A stretch of 64,000 nucleotides of DNA from Rhodospirillum centenum SW (GCF_000016185.1 NC_011420.2:1942501-2006500), one strand, 5' to 3'. Shown: positions 53,521-62,812, counted from the first letter of the stretch. The notes: a model not told the origin generated them from the sequence alone. Translations and numbers: made by a program.

Positions 53521-54111
53521 TCAGCCGTTCCCGTCGCGGCCACGGCCGCGGCTGCCGCTGCTGTAGTAGATGTGGGCGCCGATCTCGGCGACCTGCTCGA
53601 AGACCGCGCTCCAGGACGGGCTCACGCGGGTATGGTGGAAGTAGAGGGCGCCGCCCGTGGGGTCCTCGACGGTGCCGGACCCGACCAGATCGGCAATGCG
53701 CAGCGCCTGCCGCCAGGAATCCTGGTCGCGCGGCCGGTCGGAGCGTCCATCGCACCACCAGGAGAACTGGCAGGGCGGCGTCTCGCCCCCCTGCCGGACG
53801 ACGTCGCAGGGCGTGTCGGGGAACTGCGGGTCTTCGACCCGGTTCAGGACGACCGCCGCGACCGCCGCCTGCGCCTTCTCCGGCTCGCCGCGGGCCTCGA
53901 AATAGACCGCCTTGGCGAGACACTCCCGCTGCGCCGGCGGCAGGGCGGCACGGGCGGCCGTTTCGTCCATCTCCCGCGTCATGCCCGCGTCGTATCCGGT
54001 TTCCGCTCCGGCCGTCCCCTTCGGCGTGTCCGCACGGTCGCGGGCGACGGCGTCGGGGGACGCGAGCAGCAGCACGGGGAGCAGGGCCAGGGCGGCGGAA
54101 CGGGCGGACAT
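53521..54111 (-). CDS. SleB-like cell wall hydrolase
   Basis: 196 aa with a signal peptide (ARSAALALLPVLLLASPDAVA). The hydrolase_2/SleB domain starts with QRECLAKAVYFEARGEPEKAQAAVAAVVLNRV (catalytic Glu in YFEARGE) and continues with PPCQFSWWCDG and GGALYFHH. SleB-type enzymes are lytic transglycosylases or amidases acting on peptidoglycan; in Rhodospirillales they are housekeeping rather than spore proteins. Start ATG complement of 54109-54111. C-terminal Gly/Arg tail. Confidence 0.9.
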   Translation of the reverse strand: MSARSAALALLPVLLLASPDAVARDRADTPKGTAGAETGYDAGMTREMDETAARAALPPAQRECLAKAVYFEARGEPEKAQAAVAAVVLNRVEDPQFPDTPCDVVRQGGETPPCQFSWWCDGRSDRPRDQDSWRQALRIADLVGSGTVEDPTGGALYFHHTRVSPSWSAVFEQVAEIGAHIYYSSGSRGRGRDGNG

Positions 54112-54254
54112 CGGGACGGCCTCGTCGTTGTTGACACCGCCCCGGCAACCCGCCGCAGACCGTCCTTGTTTCCCGCCTACCCCCTCTGCCCCGTTGACCG
54201 CCCGACCGGAAGGCGGGCCGCGCGTCCCGTTTCCTTCCCCCGGACGGCGCCGGA

Positions 54255-54794
54255 TCAGGTCGTGTGGGCGCGGGCGGACATCTCCTGTTCCGCCTGTTGC
54301 CAGGCGAGGATGCCCGGCGGCACCGGCGGGGAGTCGATCTGGCCGCCGCCCAGCGCGTCGAGCACGGCGGCGGTGGGCACGGTGCGGCCGCCGGCGAGGA
54401 ACAGGCCCTTGGTCATGGCGACGGCATGGACCTCGCCCGCCAGATCCTCGAACACATGCTCGATGTAGAGCCACTTCTCGTCCCAGCAGATCACCTGGGT
54501 GCGGACGCGGAAGCGCTGGAACGGCGCCAGCGAGCGCCGGTAGCGGATGGTCGAGCTGCCCAGCACCGGCGCCCAGCGCCGTTTCAGCAGCACCCGCCAG
54601 ATGCGGGTGCGGACGATCAGGTCCAGCCGGCCGATGTCCATCATCGCCAGATAGCGGCTGTTGGTCATGTGCAGGTTGGGGTCCAGGTCGGTGGGCCAGA
54701 CCCGCAGCGTGACGACCGATGCCGCCAGCGGGTGGACCGGGCGGCCCAGCAGGGCGGCGACCACCACCCGGAGCATGCGGAAGAGAAGATTCAT
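54255..54794 (-). CDS. Acyl-CoA thioesterase-like hotdog protein
   Basis: 179 aa THEM6/4HBT-like protein. The hotdog active-site region reads RVWPTDLDPNLHMTNSRYLAMMDIGRLDLIVR, with the conserved Asp and the N-xH-M-x-N core, followed by RRWAPVLGSSTIRYRRSLAPFQRFRVRTQVICWDEKWLYIEHVF. Hydrolysis of an acyl-CoA is inferred. Start ATG complement of 54792-54794. Divergent from tdk. Confidence 0.85.
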   Translation of the reverse strand: MNLLFRMLRVVVAALLGRPVHPLAASVVTLRVWPTDLDPNLHMTNSRYLAMMDIGRLDLIVRTRIWRVLLKRRWAPVLGSSTIRYRRSLAPFQRFRVRTQVICWDEKWLYIEHVFEDLAGEVHAVAMTKGLFLAGGRTVPTAAVLDALGGGQIDSPPVPPGILAWQQAEQEMSARAHTT

Positions 54795-54937
54795 GGCGGC
54801 ACCGGGGTCAGGTCGGGGCGGGGCACGGTCGGCGCTGGGTCATGATTGGCACAGGGTCAGGGCCGGCCGACGGTGATGGTTGGCAGGAACGGCCCGGCCC
54901 TGATACCAAGCTGCCGTTCTGCCAGGGAGGGTTCGGC

Positions 54938-55522
54938 GTGCGCTACGGTAAGCTCGAGGTGATCTGCGGCCCCATGTTCTCGGGCAAATCGACCGAAATC
55001 CTCAAGCGTGCCATCTGGTACACGCACGGGACCGGCACCCGGATCATGCTGCTGAAGCCCGCCTTCGACGTGCGCTACGCCCACGACCGGGTGGTGAACC
55101 ACGACGGCATCGGCTTCGACGCCACGCCCATCACCCGCATGCCGGAGGTGCCGGAGGACGTGAGCGCCGTCTTCATCGACGAGGCGCAGTTCTGCTGCGC
55201 CCCGCATTTCGAGGGCGATCTGGTGCAGTCGGTGCGGGCGCTGCTGGAGCGGGGCATCGACGTGGGCGTCAGCGGGCTGGACACCGACTGGCGCGGCCAC
55301 CCCTTCCCCGTCACCGCCACCCTGGCCGGGATGGCGGACACGGTGATCAAGCTGCGCTCCCGCTGTGCCGTGTGCGGGCACGAGGCGACCAAGAGCTTCA
55401 AGAAGCATGGCAACGACCGCACGCTCGAACTGGGCCAGGCCGACCTCTACGAGCCGCGCTGCAACCTGCACTGGCACGACCACAGCGGCCCCCGCAGCCG
55501 CGAACTGGCCCTGGATCTGTAG
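54938..55522 (+). CDS. tdk: Thymidine kinase (type II)
   Basis: 194 aa salvage enzyme. P-loop VICGPMFSGKSTEIL at about 8-20, FIDEAQFC with the catalytic Glu, SGLDTDWRGHPFP lasso region, and the zinc site CAVCGHEAT with RCNLHW near the C-terminus (three Cys and one His visible). Start GTG 54938 behind a GGGAGGG site gives the family N-terminus; the long open frame upstream is unrelated. Confidence 0.95.
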   Translation: MRYGKLEVICGPMFSGKSTEILKRAIWYTHGTGTRIMLLKPAFDVRYAHDRVVNHDGIGFDATPITRMPEVPEDVSAVFIDEAQFCCAPHFEGDLVQSVRALLERGIDVGVSGLDTDWRGHPFPVTATLAGMADTVIKLRSRCAVCGHEATKSFKKHGNDRTLELGQADLYEPRCNLHWHDHSGPRSRELALDL

Positions 55523-55548
55523 GGGCGGACGGGGAGTCCGGGCGTCGG

Positions 55549-55812
55549 TCAGGACAGCAGCCTGTCATAGTCCGCATGGGACCCGATCCAGAACCATGTG
55601 ACCGTATCGCCGTCCACGATCCCCAGCGCCCGCCAGTGGATGCCTATGCGCACAGCATAGACGGCCGCGTCCACGTTGACACATTTGAAGTGCAGGCCCG
55701 GATGCCTGGGATTCTCCCGCCAGAGCCGATAGGCCCGGACCGGGGTCCTCTTCACCTCGCGCGGGAGCCCCGCGTAACACGCCCAGAAGTCGATGGTCGT
55801 CTGCGACTTCAT
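55549..55812 (-). CDS. ParE/RelE-like toxin
   Basis: 87 aa. The RelE/ParE fold is suggested by LPREVKRTPVRAYRLWRENPRHPGLHFKCV, VYAVRIGIHWRALGIVDGDTVTWFWIGSHADYDRLL, the common form of a small toxin family ending in SHxDYDRLL. The start ATG overlaps the antitoxin stop by four bases, so toxin synthesis follows antitoxin translation. Target (gyrase or ribosome) is not inferable. Confidence 0.85.
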   Translation of the reverse strand: MKSQTTIDFWACYAGLPREVKRTPVRAYRLWRENPRHPGLHFKCVNVDAAVYAVRIGIHWRALGIVDGDTVTWFWIGSHADYDRLLS

Positions 55813-56036
55813 TCCCGGGGAGCGTCGGAAGGATCATAGGGAAGGACCTCCCCTTCCGCGATCCGCTGCCGCGCGCGGGCGGCCAGGGCGGCAAGCTTGT
55901 CCTGGGTGGCCTCGAACCGCGCTGCCCACGCCCGCTCGGCCGCCGCCTGCTCCAGCATCGCGCTGGCGATGGCCTCCTGCGCGTCGTCCGGCAGGCGGGA
56001 GACTTCGGCGATGGCCTGGTCGAGGAGCTTGTTCAT
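55809..56036 (-). CDS. Antitoxin of the ParE/RelE-like pair
   Basis: 75 aa, acidic helical N-terminal half (LLDQAIAEVSRLPDDAQEAIASAMLEQ) and C-terminal PYDPSD region expected to wrap the toxin. It matches the short antitoxin family that precedes toxins ending in SHADYDRLL. Start ATG complement of 56034-56036. No separate DNA-binding fold can be recognised. Confidence 0.82.
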   Translation of the reverse strand: MNKLLDQAIAEVSRLPDDAQEAIASAMLEQAAAERAWAARFEATQDKLAALAARARQRIAEGEVLPYDPSDAPRE

Positions 56037-56078
56037 GCTGCCATCCTAAGGCGAACCGGCCCGCCGTTCCAGGGGCAG

Positions 56079-56109
56079 CCCGGCCCCGGCGGTCATCGCC
56101 GGGGCCGGG
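56079..56109 (-). terminator. Hairpin after the acyl-CoA dehydrogenase gene
   Basis: CCCGGCCCCGGCG (56079-56091) and CGCCGGGGCCGGG (56097-56109) form a perfect 13-bp stem with a five-base loop, 24 bases beyond the dehydrogenase stop on the minus strand. It separates the fad operon from the toxin-antitoxin genes. Confidence 0.65.
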
Positions 56110-56132
56110 TCCCTGTCGCGCCGGGACGGCCG

Positions 56133-57926
56133 TCAGAACTGGGCGGCGTCCAGGTCCATCAGCGTCTTGCCGCCGGCCATCAGGCTCTTGAAGCGGAAGT
56201 CCACCTCCGGGAGCATCTTCTGCATGAAGAAGCGCGCGGTCTTGACCTTGCCGTCCAGGAAGGCGGCGTTGGCCGTGTCGTCGTTGGCTGCCTTCTGCTG
56301 CGCCACCTTCACCATCTTCAGCCACATCCAGCCCACGGCCACGAGGCCGAAGATGCGCAGATAGTCGGTGGAGGCCGCCCCCGCCTCGTCCGGCTTCGCC
56401 ATGCCCTTCTGCGCCACGATGGCGGTCGCCTGCTGGAGCTTGCCGAACGCCTTGAACAGCGGCCCGGCGAACTCGATCAGCGCCGGCTCGTCCATCGCCG
56501 CCGCAAGCTCCGCCTGCATCGGGTGGAAGAAGCGGCGCAGCAGCCGGCCCATGTTCTGCGGCATCTTGCGGCCGACCAGATCGAGCGCCTGGATGCCGTT
56601 CGCGCCCTCGTAGATCATGGCGATGCGGGCGTCGCGGACGAACTGCTCCATGCCCCATTCGCGGATGTAGCCGTGGCCGCCGTACATCTGCTGCGAGGTG
56701 ACCGCCGTCTCGAACCCGGCGTCGGTGAAGTACGCCTTCACCACCGGGGTCAGCAGCGCCACGAAATCCTCGGCCTCCTGCCGGACCCTGGGGTCGGGGT
56801 GCTTCTCGTAGACATCGATCATCATGCCGACCCAGTAGCCGAGCGCGCGGGCGCCCTCGGTGAAGGCCTTGGCCGTCATCAGGTTCTTGCGCACGTCCGG
56901 ATGCACGATGATCGGGTCGGCCGGCTGCTCCGGCGCCTTGGTGCCGCCGAGCGAGCGACCCTGGAGCCGGTCCTTGGCATAGGCGACGGCGTTCTGGTAG
57001 GCGACGGTGGCGACGCCCAGCCCCTGCATGCCCACGCCCAGGCGCGCCGCGTTCATCATGGTGAACATGGCGCGCATGCCCTTGTGCGGCTCGCCCACCA
57101 GCCAGCCGGTGGCCTCGTCGAAGTTCATGACGCAGGTGGCCGAGGCCTTGATGCCCATCTTGTGCTCGACCGCCCCGCACATCACGCCGTTGCGCGGGCC
57201 GGGCCGGTTGTCTTCCGTCGGCAGGAACTTCGGCACGATGAAGAGGGAGATGCCCTTCGTGCCCGCCGGCGCGTCCGGCAGCTTCGCCAGCACCAGATGG
57301 ATGATGTTCTGCGTCAGATCGTGCTCGCCGGCGGAGATGAAGATCTTGGTGCCGGTGATGCGGTAGCTGCCGTCGTCGGCCGGCACGGCCCTGGTCTTGA
57401 TCAGGCCCAGGTCGGTGCCGCAGTGCGGCTCGGTCAGGCACATGGTGCCGGACCATTCGCCCGCGATCATCTTCGGCAGGTAGCGCCGCTTCAGCTCGTC
57501 GCTGGCATGCACCTTGATGGCGTTGATGGCGCCGTGGGTCAGGCCGGGATACATGCTGAACGACATGTTCGCCCCGTTCATCAGCTCTTCCATCACGAAG
57601 CTGACGGTGTGCGGCAGGCCCTGCCCGCCATACTCGGGATCGGCCGAGAGGCCCTGCCAGCCACCCTCGACATACCTGTCGTAGGCTTCCTTGAAGCCCT
57701 TGGGCGTGCGCACGACGCCGTTCTCGTAGGTGCAGCCCTCCTCGTCGCCGGAGCGGTTCAGCGGTTGCAGCTCGTTCTCGCAGAGCTTCGCCGCCTCCTC
57801 CAGGATCGTCATGACGAGGTCGGGCGTCGCGTCCTCGTAGCCGGGCAGCCTGGCGATCTGTCCGATGTCCAGCACGTCGTTCAGGACGAAGCCGATATCC
57901 TCGAGCGGGGCCTTGTAGATGGGCAT
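56133..57926 (-). CDS. Acyl-CoA dehydrogenase, large (DmdC/FadE5-like) type
   Basis: 597 aa FAD enzyme doing the first oxidation of acyl-CoA. N-terminal extension IYKAPLEDIGFVLNDVL is the mark of the DmdC-like subgroup; core ACAD blocks MCLTEPHCGTDLGLIKTRA, ISAGEHDL, FLPTEDNRPGPRNGV and QMYGGHGYIREWGMEQFVRDARIAMIYEGANGIQALDL carry the catalytic Glu in YEGANGIQ. An extra C-terminal helical domain follows. Expressed with fadJ-like and thiolase genes on the same strand; substrate chain length is unknown. Confidence 0.94.
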   Translation of the reverse strand: MPIYKAPLEDIGFVLNDVLDIGQIARLPGYEDATPDLVMTILEEAAKLCENELQPLNRSGDEEGCTYENGVVRTPKGFKEAYDRYVEGGWQGLSADPEYGGQGLPHTVSFVMEELMNGANMSFSMYPGLTHGAINAIKVHASDELKRRYLPKMIAGEWSGTMCLTEPHCGTDLGLIKTRAVPADDGSYRITGTKIFISAGEHDLTQNIIHLVLAKLPDAPAGTKGISLFIVPKFLPTEDNRPGPRNGVMCGAVEHKMGIKASATCVMNFDEATGWLVGEPHKGMRAMFTMMNAARLGVGMQGLGVATVAYQNAVAYAKDRLQGRSLGGTKAPEQPADPIIVHPDVRKNLMTAKAFTEGARALGYWVGMMIDVYEKHPDPRVRQEAEDFVALLTPVVKAYFTDAGFETAVTSQQMYGGHGYIREWGMEQFVRDARIAMIYEGANGIQALDLVGRKMPQNMGRLLRRFFHPMQAELAAAMDEPALIEFAGPLFKAFGKLQQATAIVAQKGMAKPDEAGAASTDYLRIFGLVAVGWMWLKMVKVAQQKAANDDTANAAFLDGKVKTARFFMQKMLPEVDFRFKSLMAGGKTLMDLDAAQF

Positions 57927-58079
57927 GGGCGTTTCCTCTCTCGCATCCCGCCTCCCCTCCCCCGCCGCACCGGCACCGGCGTCCCCTGGACGGTCCGGAT
58001 TCGGGTCGGCGGGCGAGACGAGGCCCGTTGGTGTCGATCAGGGCCGGGACCGGAGCGGCACCCCGGCCCCGGTGTTGTT

Positions 58080-60425
58080 CTAGTTCCGCAGCGGCTTGCC
58101 GGTTTCGAGCATGTGCTCGATCCGGTCGATGGTCTGCGTGGTCTTCACCAGCCCGATGAAGGCGTCCCGCTCCAGGGCGAGCAGGTCGTCCTCGGTCACC
58201 GGCTTCGTGATGTCGGTGTTGCCGCCCGACAGGATGAAGGCCAGCGCCTTGGACACGGTGATGTCGTGCGGCGTGGCCTTGCCCTGCAGGGCGAAGCCTT
58301 CCACCGCCATCTCCAGCGCCATCTTCGCCGACGGGCCGGGCAGGCGGATCTCCACCGGCTGCGGCGGCTCGTAGGCGGCGGCCATCTCCAGCGCCTTCTT
58401 CTTGGCGTCGGCCAGCAGGCGATAGCGGTTGAAGGTGATGCCGTCGGTCGGGCGGAGGAACAGCAGCTCCTTCGCCTCGAAGGCCGACTTCGCCACCTTC
58501 GCCGTGCTGATGGTCTCGAACACCTGGGCGATCGGCGGCATCGGGCCGCCGGGGCGCTTCTTGTTGACCGTGGCGCGGGTCAGCAGCTCCTTGCAGCCGC
58601 CCCAGCCGGGGATCAGGCCGACGCCGACCTCGACGAGGCCGATGTAGCTTTCGGCATGCGCCTGCACCGCCGAGCAGTGCAGCAGGATCTCGCAGCCGCC
58701 GCCCAGCGCCATGCCCGAGGGCGCGCCGACCGTCGGGAAGGGCGCGTACTTCAGCGCCTTGTAGGTCGCCTGCCCTTCCGCCGTGCCGGCCTCGATCTGC
58801 GGCCACAGCCCGATGTTCACGGCGAACATGGCGAGGCCGAGATTGGCGCCGACGGAGAAGTTGTCGGATTCGTTGTGGATGACCAGCGCCTTGAACGGAC
58901 CCGCCTTGCCGTTGCCGATCGTCTCGATGGCCTTGCGGATCATGGCCATGATGTCGGTGTCGAGCGCGTTCATCTTGGAGGTGAACTCCAGGCAGAGCAC
59001 GCCGTCGCCGATGTCCCAGAGGGCGGCGGAACCGTTCTTCGCCACGGGCTTCGACGCCCGCTTCACGTCGGACAGCAGCAGCACGCCGTCGGGGCGCTTC
59101 ACGTCGCGGTAGTCGCCGTCCACGCCGAGGAACTGGAGCTTCCCGTTCTCCACCCGGTAGAAGGGACGCCCGGCGGCGACCGCCAGCAGCTCGGGCACGC
59201 GCTTGCCTTCGGCCGCCAGCTTCTCCGCGAACCAGCCCGTGCCGAGCTGGTCGATCATCTCGAACGGACCCCACTTCCAGTTGTAGCCCAGGCGCATCGC
59301 CTCATCGACCTCGACCACCGTGTCGGCGATCTGCGGCACCAGATCGGCGGCATAGGTCAGGGCCTGCGACAGCACCCGCCAGGCGTAGCGGCCGCCCTTG
59401 TCGGGATGATCGACCAGGGCGCGCAGGCCCTTCACGCCGGCGCTCTCCAGCGCGGTACGCTGCTGCGGCCGGTACTGGCCCGTGCCCAGGTCCAGCGCCT
59501 CGCGGCTGCGCTTGCCGCCCGGCAGCTTCTGCTGGCGGTAGAAGCCGCCCTTGCCCTTCCGGCCCGTGTAGCCCTCGGCGATCATGCGCTCGATCACCGG
59601 GCTGGTGCGGAAGATGCGGCGGTAGTCGTCGTCCGCCGGCAGGGTCGCCAGCAGCGACTTGGCGATCAGCGGCATCAGGTCCAGCCCGACCAGATCGATC
59701 AGGCCGAAGGTGCCGGTCTTGGGCAGGCCCATGGGCCGGCCGGAGATGGCGTCCGCCTCCTCCACCGTCAGGCCACCGTCGATCGCCTCGTTCACCGCCG
59801 CCTGCATGAAGTAGGTGCCGATGCGGTTGGCGATGAAGCCGGGCGTGTCCTTGCAGGTGACCACGCCCTTGCCCAGCGCCACGTCGCAGAAGCGGGCCAC
59901 CGCCTCCACCGCGTCGGCACGGGTGCGCTCGCCCTTCACGATCTCCAGCAGCCGCATGTAGCGCGGCGGGTTGAAGAAGTGGGTGATCAGGAAGTCCTGC
60001 GCGAACTGCTCGCTCTGGCCGTCCAGCAGGATGCGCAGGGGAATGGTGGAGGTGTTGGAGCTGACGACCGAGCCGGGCTTCCGCACGGCGTCCAGCTTGC
60101 GGTAGAGGTCGGACTTGATCGCCGGGTTCTCGACGATGGCTTCGACGATCCAGTCCACCCCGGCCAGCTTGTCGAGGTCGTCCTCAAGGTTGCCGGGGGT
60201 GATGAGGCCGGCGGCCTTGCGGTGCATGAAGGGAGCCGGGTCGGTCTTCAGCATCTTCTCGACCGCCGTGCGGGCGACGACCGAACGGTCGTTGCCCTGG
60301 CCGTCCTTGACGGCCTGCGGAACGATGTCGAGCAGGAAGACGGGGATGCCGGCGTTGGCGATGTGGGCGGCGATGCCGCTGCCCATGACGCCGGCACCGA
60401 TCACGGCGGCGCTGCGGATTTCCAT
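58080..60425 (-). CDS. Fused 3-hydroxyacyl-CoA dehydrogenase / enoyl-CoA hydratase
   Basis: 781 aa. The dehydrogenase comes first: NAD-binding AAVIGAGVMGSGIAAHIANAG, SNTSTIPLRIL, ITHFFNPPRYMRLLEIV and DTPGFIANRIGTYFM; a crotonase domain follows in the C-terminal third (VLCLEFTSKMNALDTDIMAMIRKAIE, GGGCEILLHCSAVQAHAESYIGLVEVGVGLIPGWGGCKELL). This is the reverse order of E. coli FadB and is common in alphaproteobacteria. It does two successive beta-oxidation steps. Start ATG complement of 60423-60425, 52 bases after the thiolase. Confidence 0.95.
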   Translation of the reverse strand: MEIRSAAVIGAGVMGSGIAAHIANAGIPVFLLDIVPQAVKDGQGNDRSVVARTAVEKMLKTDPAPFMHRKAAGLITPGNLEDDLDKLAGVDWIVEAIVENPAIKSDLYRKLDAVRKPGSVVSSNTSTIPLRILLDGQSEQFAQDFLITHFFNPPRYMRLLEIVKGERTRADAVEAVARFCDVALGKGVVTCKDTPGFIANRIGTYFMQAAVNEAIDGGLTVEEADAISGRPMGLPKTGTFGLIDLVGLDLMPLIAKSLLATLPADDDYRRIFRTSPVIERMIAEGYTGRKGKGGFYRQQKLPGGKRSREALDLGTGQYRPQQRTALESAGVKGLRALVDHPDKGGRYAWRVLSQALTYAADLVPQIADTVVEVDEAMRLGYNWKWGPFEMIDQLGTGWFAEKLAAEGKRVPELLAVAAGRPFYRVENGKLQFLGVDGDYRDVKRPDGVLLLSDVKRASKPVAKNGSAALWDIGDGVLCLEFTSKMNALDTDIMAMIRKAIETIGNGKAGPFKALVIHNESDNFSVGANLGLAMFAVNIGLWPQIEAGTAEGQATYKALKYAPFPTVGAPSGMALGGGCEILLHCSAVQAHAESYIGLVEVGVGLIPGWGGCKELLTRATVNKKRPGGPMPPIAQVFETISTAKVAKSAFEAKELLFLRPTDGITFNRYRLLADAKKKALEMAAAYEPPQPVEIRLPGPSAKMALEMAVEGFALQGKATPHDITVSKALAFILSGGNTDITKPVTEDDLLALERDAFIGLVKTTQTIDRIEHMLETGKPLRN

Positions 60426-60477
60426 GGTTCTTTCCTCCCTGGGGGAAGGACGCAGGGGTGCCTGCGGCCGTCGCGTC

Positions 60478-61614
60478 TCAGACCGCCTCAAGGACGGTGG
60501 CGATGCCCTGACCGCCGCCGATGCACTGGGTGGCGACGGCGAGCTGCTTGCCCTCCCGCTGAAGCAGGCTGGCCGCCTTGCCGGTGATGCGCGCGCCGGT
60601 GGCGCCCAGCGGATGGCCCAGCGCGATGGCGCCGCCGTCCAGATTGCAGCGGGCGAGATCCATGCCCAGCTCGCGCGCCACGGTCATGGACTGCACGGCG
60701 AACGCCTCGTTGCTCTCCCACAGGTCGATGTGCTTCACCTCCAGCCCGGCGCGCTTCAGCGCCTTGCGGGTGGCCGGCACGGGCCCGTAGCCCATGATCG
60801 TCGGATCGCAGCCGGAGACGGCGATGGCGCGGATCTTCGCCAGCGGCTTCAGGCCATGGGCGCGGGCGTACTCCTCGCTGCACACCAGCGTGGCCGAGGC
60901 GCCGTCGGTCAGCGGCGAGGAGGTGCCGGCGGTCACCGAGCCCTCCGCGTCGAAGGCGGGCTTCAGCCCGGCCAGACCCTCGGCGGAGGTGTCGGGGCGG
61001 ATGCAGCCGTCCTGATCCACCAGCTTGCCATTGGCCTGGATCGGCACGATCTCGTCCGTGAACCGGCCGGCCTCGCGGGCGGCGGCGGCCTTGCGGTGGC
61101 TCTCCACCGCGAAGGCCTCCTGCTCGGCGCGGGTGATCTGGAACTTGCGGGCCAGATTCTCGGCGGTGATGCCCATGGCCATGTAGGCGCCGGGCTCGAC
61201 CTCGGCCAGCTTCGGATTCGGCATCGGGTTGAAGCCCATCATGGGCACCCGCGTCATGCTCTCCACCCCGGCGGCGATGAAGACATCGCCCGCGCCCATC
61301 TGGATGGCGCCGGCGGCCATGTGGATCGACTGCATGGAGGAGCCGCAGAAGCGGTTCACCGTGGTGCCGGCGACCGAGCGCGGCAGGCCGGCCAGCATCG
61401 CCACCAGCTTGGCCATGTTGAAGCCCTGCTCGCCCTCGGGGAAGGCGCAGCCCAGGATCAGGTCCTCGATCTCCTCGGCGGGGACGCCGGAGCGCTCCAC
61501 CAGCGCCTTGATCACGGTGGCGGCCAGATCGTCGGGCCGTACCTTGGTCAGCTCACCCTTGTTGGCCAGATGGAAGGGGGACCGGGCGTATCCGGCAATC
61601 ACGACGGTCTTCAT
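60478..61614 (-). CDS. Acetyl-CoA C-acyltransferase (thiolase)
   Basis: 378 aa. Nucleophilic Cys in TVNRFCGSSMQSIHMAAGAI, catalytic His in GGAIALGHPLGATGAR, second Cys in ATQCIGGGQGIATVLE; FHLANKGELTKVRPDDLAATVIKALVERSG at the start. Together with the dehydrogenase/hydratase and acyl-CoA dehydrogenase it completes a beta-oxidation spiral (fadA role). Start ATG complement of 61612-61614. First gene of the operon; regulator gene upstream on the same strand. Confidence 0.95.
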   Translation of the reverse strand: MKTVVIAGYARSPFHLANKGELTKVRPDDLAATVIKALVERSGVPAEEIEDLILGCAFPEGEQGFNMAKLVAMLAGLPRSVAGTTVNRFCGSSMQSIHMAAGAIQMGAGDVFIAAGVESMTRVPMMGFNPMPNPKLAEVEPGAYMAMGITAENLARKFQITRAEQEAFAVESHRKAAAAREAGRFTDEIVPIQANGKLVDQDGCIRPDTSAEGLAGLKPAFDAEGSVTAGTSSPLTDGASATLVCSEEYARAHGLKPLAKIRAIAVSGCDPTIMGYGPVPATRKALKRAGLEVKHIDLWESNEAFAVQSMTVARELGMDLARCNLDGGAIALGHPLGATGARITGKAASLLQREGKQLAVATQCIGGGQGIATVLEAV

Positions 61615-61757
61615 GGTATCTGCGCTCCTCGCCTTATGAGTTCGTGGTCCTGACGGGATAGGGTCACGTTGTTTCCGGCAGTCCGAAGATCAGGACTGTC
61701 CGGTATTTGAGGTCGTCCGGTCTTCTTCCCGGCGTTCCCTGGCATGTGGGGTACCGA

Positions 61758-62195
61758 TCATTCCTCATCCAGGGCGACACCTTGATGACGGAAATGTTCG
61801 ACGATCTGCCGGTCGATCTCGCGCAGCTCCCGCAGGGTCTGCTGCACGTCCGTGAGCTGCTGTTCAAGCTGGGCGATCCGCCTGGCGCCGATCCGGCGGG
61901 CGTAGCGCATCTGCTCGATCTGGCGCTCGTCCTGATCGTACAGGTCGATGAAATCCTTGATCTCGTCGATCGAGAAGCCGAGCCGCTTGCCGCGGCAGAT
62001 CAGCATCAGCCGGGCGCGGTCGCGGTGGCTGTAGACGCGGTTCTGACCCTCGCGGGCGGGCGAGAGCAGCCCCTCATCCTCGTAGAAGCGCAGGGTGCGC
62101 AGGGTGAGGCCGAATTCCTCGGCCAGCTCGCCGATCGTGTAGGTGCGCTCACCGCGCGGCCCCGCCGCCCGGGATGTCTCCAGGCCTTCCGGCAC
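61758..62195 (-). CDS. MerR-family regulator, LiuR-like
   Basis: 145 aa from GTG complement of 62193-62195. MerR winged helix YTIGELAEEFGLTLRTLRFYEDEGLLSPAREGQNRVYSHRDRARL, then a long dimerisation coiled coil. No effector-domain cysteines of metal sensors. LiuR-type MerR proteins control branched-chain and fatty acid breakdown in proteobacteria; the beta-oxidation operon immediately downstream and the TTTACGTAAA palindrome upstream support that role. Confidence 0.88.
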   Translation of the reverse strand: MPEGLETSRAAGPRGERTYTIGELAEEFGLTLRTLRFYEDEGLLSPAREGQNRVYSHRDRARLMLICRGKRLGFSIDEIKDFIDLYDQDERQIEQMRYARRIGARRIAQLEQQLTDVQQTLRELREIDRQIVEHFRHQGVALDEE

Positions 62196-62252
62196 GCCTT
62201 GTCTCCTCCCCGCCGGTCATCGACGTGTCCCGGACAGGTTCGGAGCGTCCGG

Positions 62253-62276
62253 TTTACGTTTACGTAAAGGTAAGTA
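62253..62276. promoter_or_regulatory. LiuR-like operator
   Basis: A perfect 10-bp palindrome TTTACGTAAA (62259-62268) lies inside TTTACGTTTACGTAAAGGTA, about 60 bases upstream of the MerR gene. LiuR sites in proteobacteria are TTTACGTAAA-like, so this is probably an autoregulatory site; a matching site at the thiolase promoter is not obvious in the 143-base gap. Confidence 0.6.
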
Positions 62277-62443
62277 AGGCTGCCGGGTGTGTCAAGCGGC
62301 CGCGGGCCGGCGCGTCCGCCCGGGGGAAGCAGCTTGGCGGGTGCAGGATGTTCATGTATTGTTCCAACCGCCGCTTCGAGATCCGGAGCGGAGCATGAGG
62401 CCGCCGCTCCGGCACCCGGGGCGGGCCACGACGGGAGGACCGC

Positions 62444-62812
62444 ATGATCGGGTACGTGACCCTGGGCACCAACGATCTGGAGCGGGGGGCGAAGTTCTAC
62501 GATGCCATCGCGGCGGCGATGGGCGTGGGCCGCATGATGGAGATGGAGCGCGGCATCGCCTGGGCGGTGCCCGGCGGGGCCGCCGGAATCGGGCTGATGA
62601 AGCCCTTCGACGGCAAGCCGGCCACGGTGGGCAACGGCGTCATGGTGGCGCTGGAGGCCAAGGACAGGGAGCAGGTGGACACGCTCTACCGGATCGCGCT
62701 GGAGAACGGCGGCACCTGCGAGGGGCCGCCGGGCCTGCGCGGCGACAGTTTCTACGCCGCCTATTTCCGCGATCCCGACGGCAACAAGCTGAACGCCTTC
62801 TTCATGGGCTGA
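62444..62812 (+). CDS. VOC-family (glyoxalase-fold) protein
   Basis: 122 aa. Typical VOC beta-alpha-beta modules: IGYVTLGTNDLERGAKFYDAIAAAMG at the start and FYAAYFRDPDGNKLNAFF at the end, with the RDPDGN turn. Close relatives of this short group are annotated as glyoxalase/bleomycin-resistance-like proteins; the reaction is unknown. Start ATG 62444 behind GGGAGGA. Confidence 0.9.
   Translation: MIGYVTLGTNDLERGAKFYDAIAAAMGVGRMMEMERGIAWAVPGGAAGIGLMKPFDGKPATVGNGVMVALEAKDREQVDTLYRIALENGGTCEGPPGLRGDSFYAAYFRDPDGNKLNAFFMG

Noticed and set aside
56523-60587. A plus-strand open frame over 1,350 codons antisense to the fad genes
   Set aside because: Same artefact of high GC; His/Val/Leu/Gln-rich low complexity, while the minus strand encodes acyl-CoA dehydrogenase and FadJ-like proteins.
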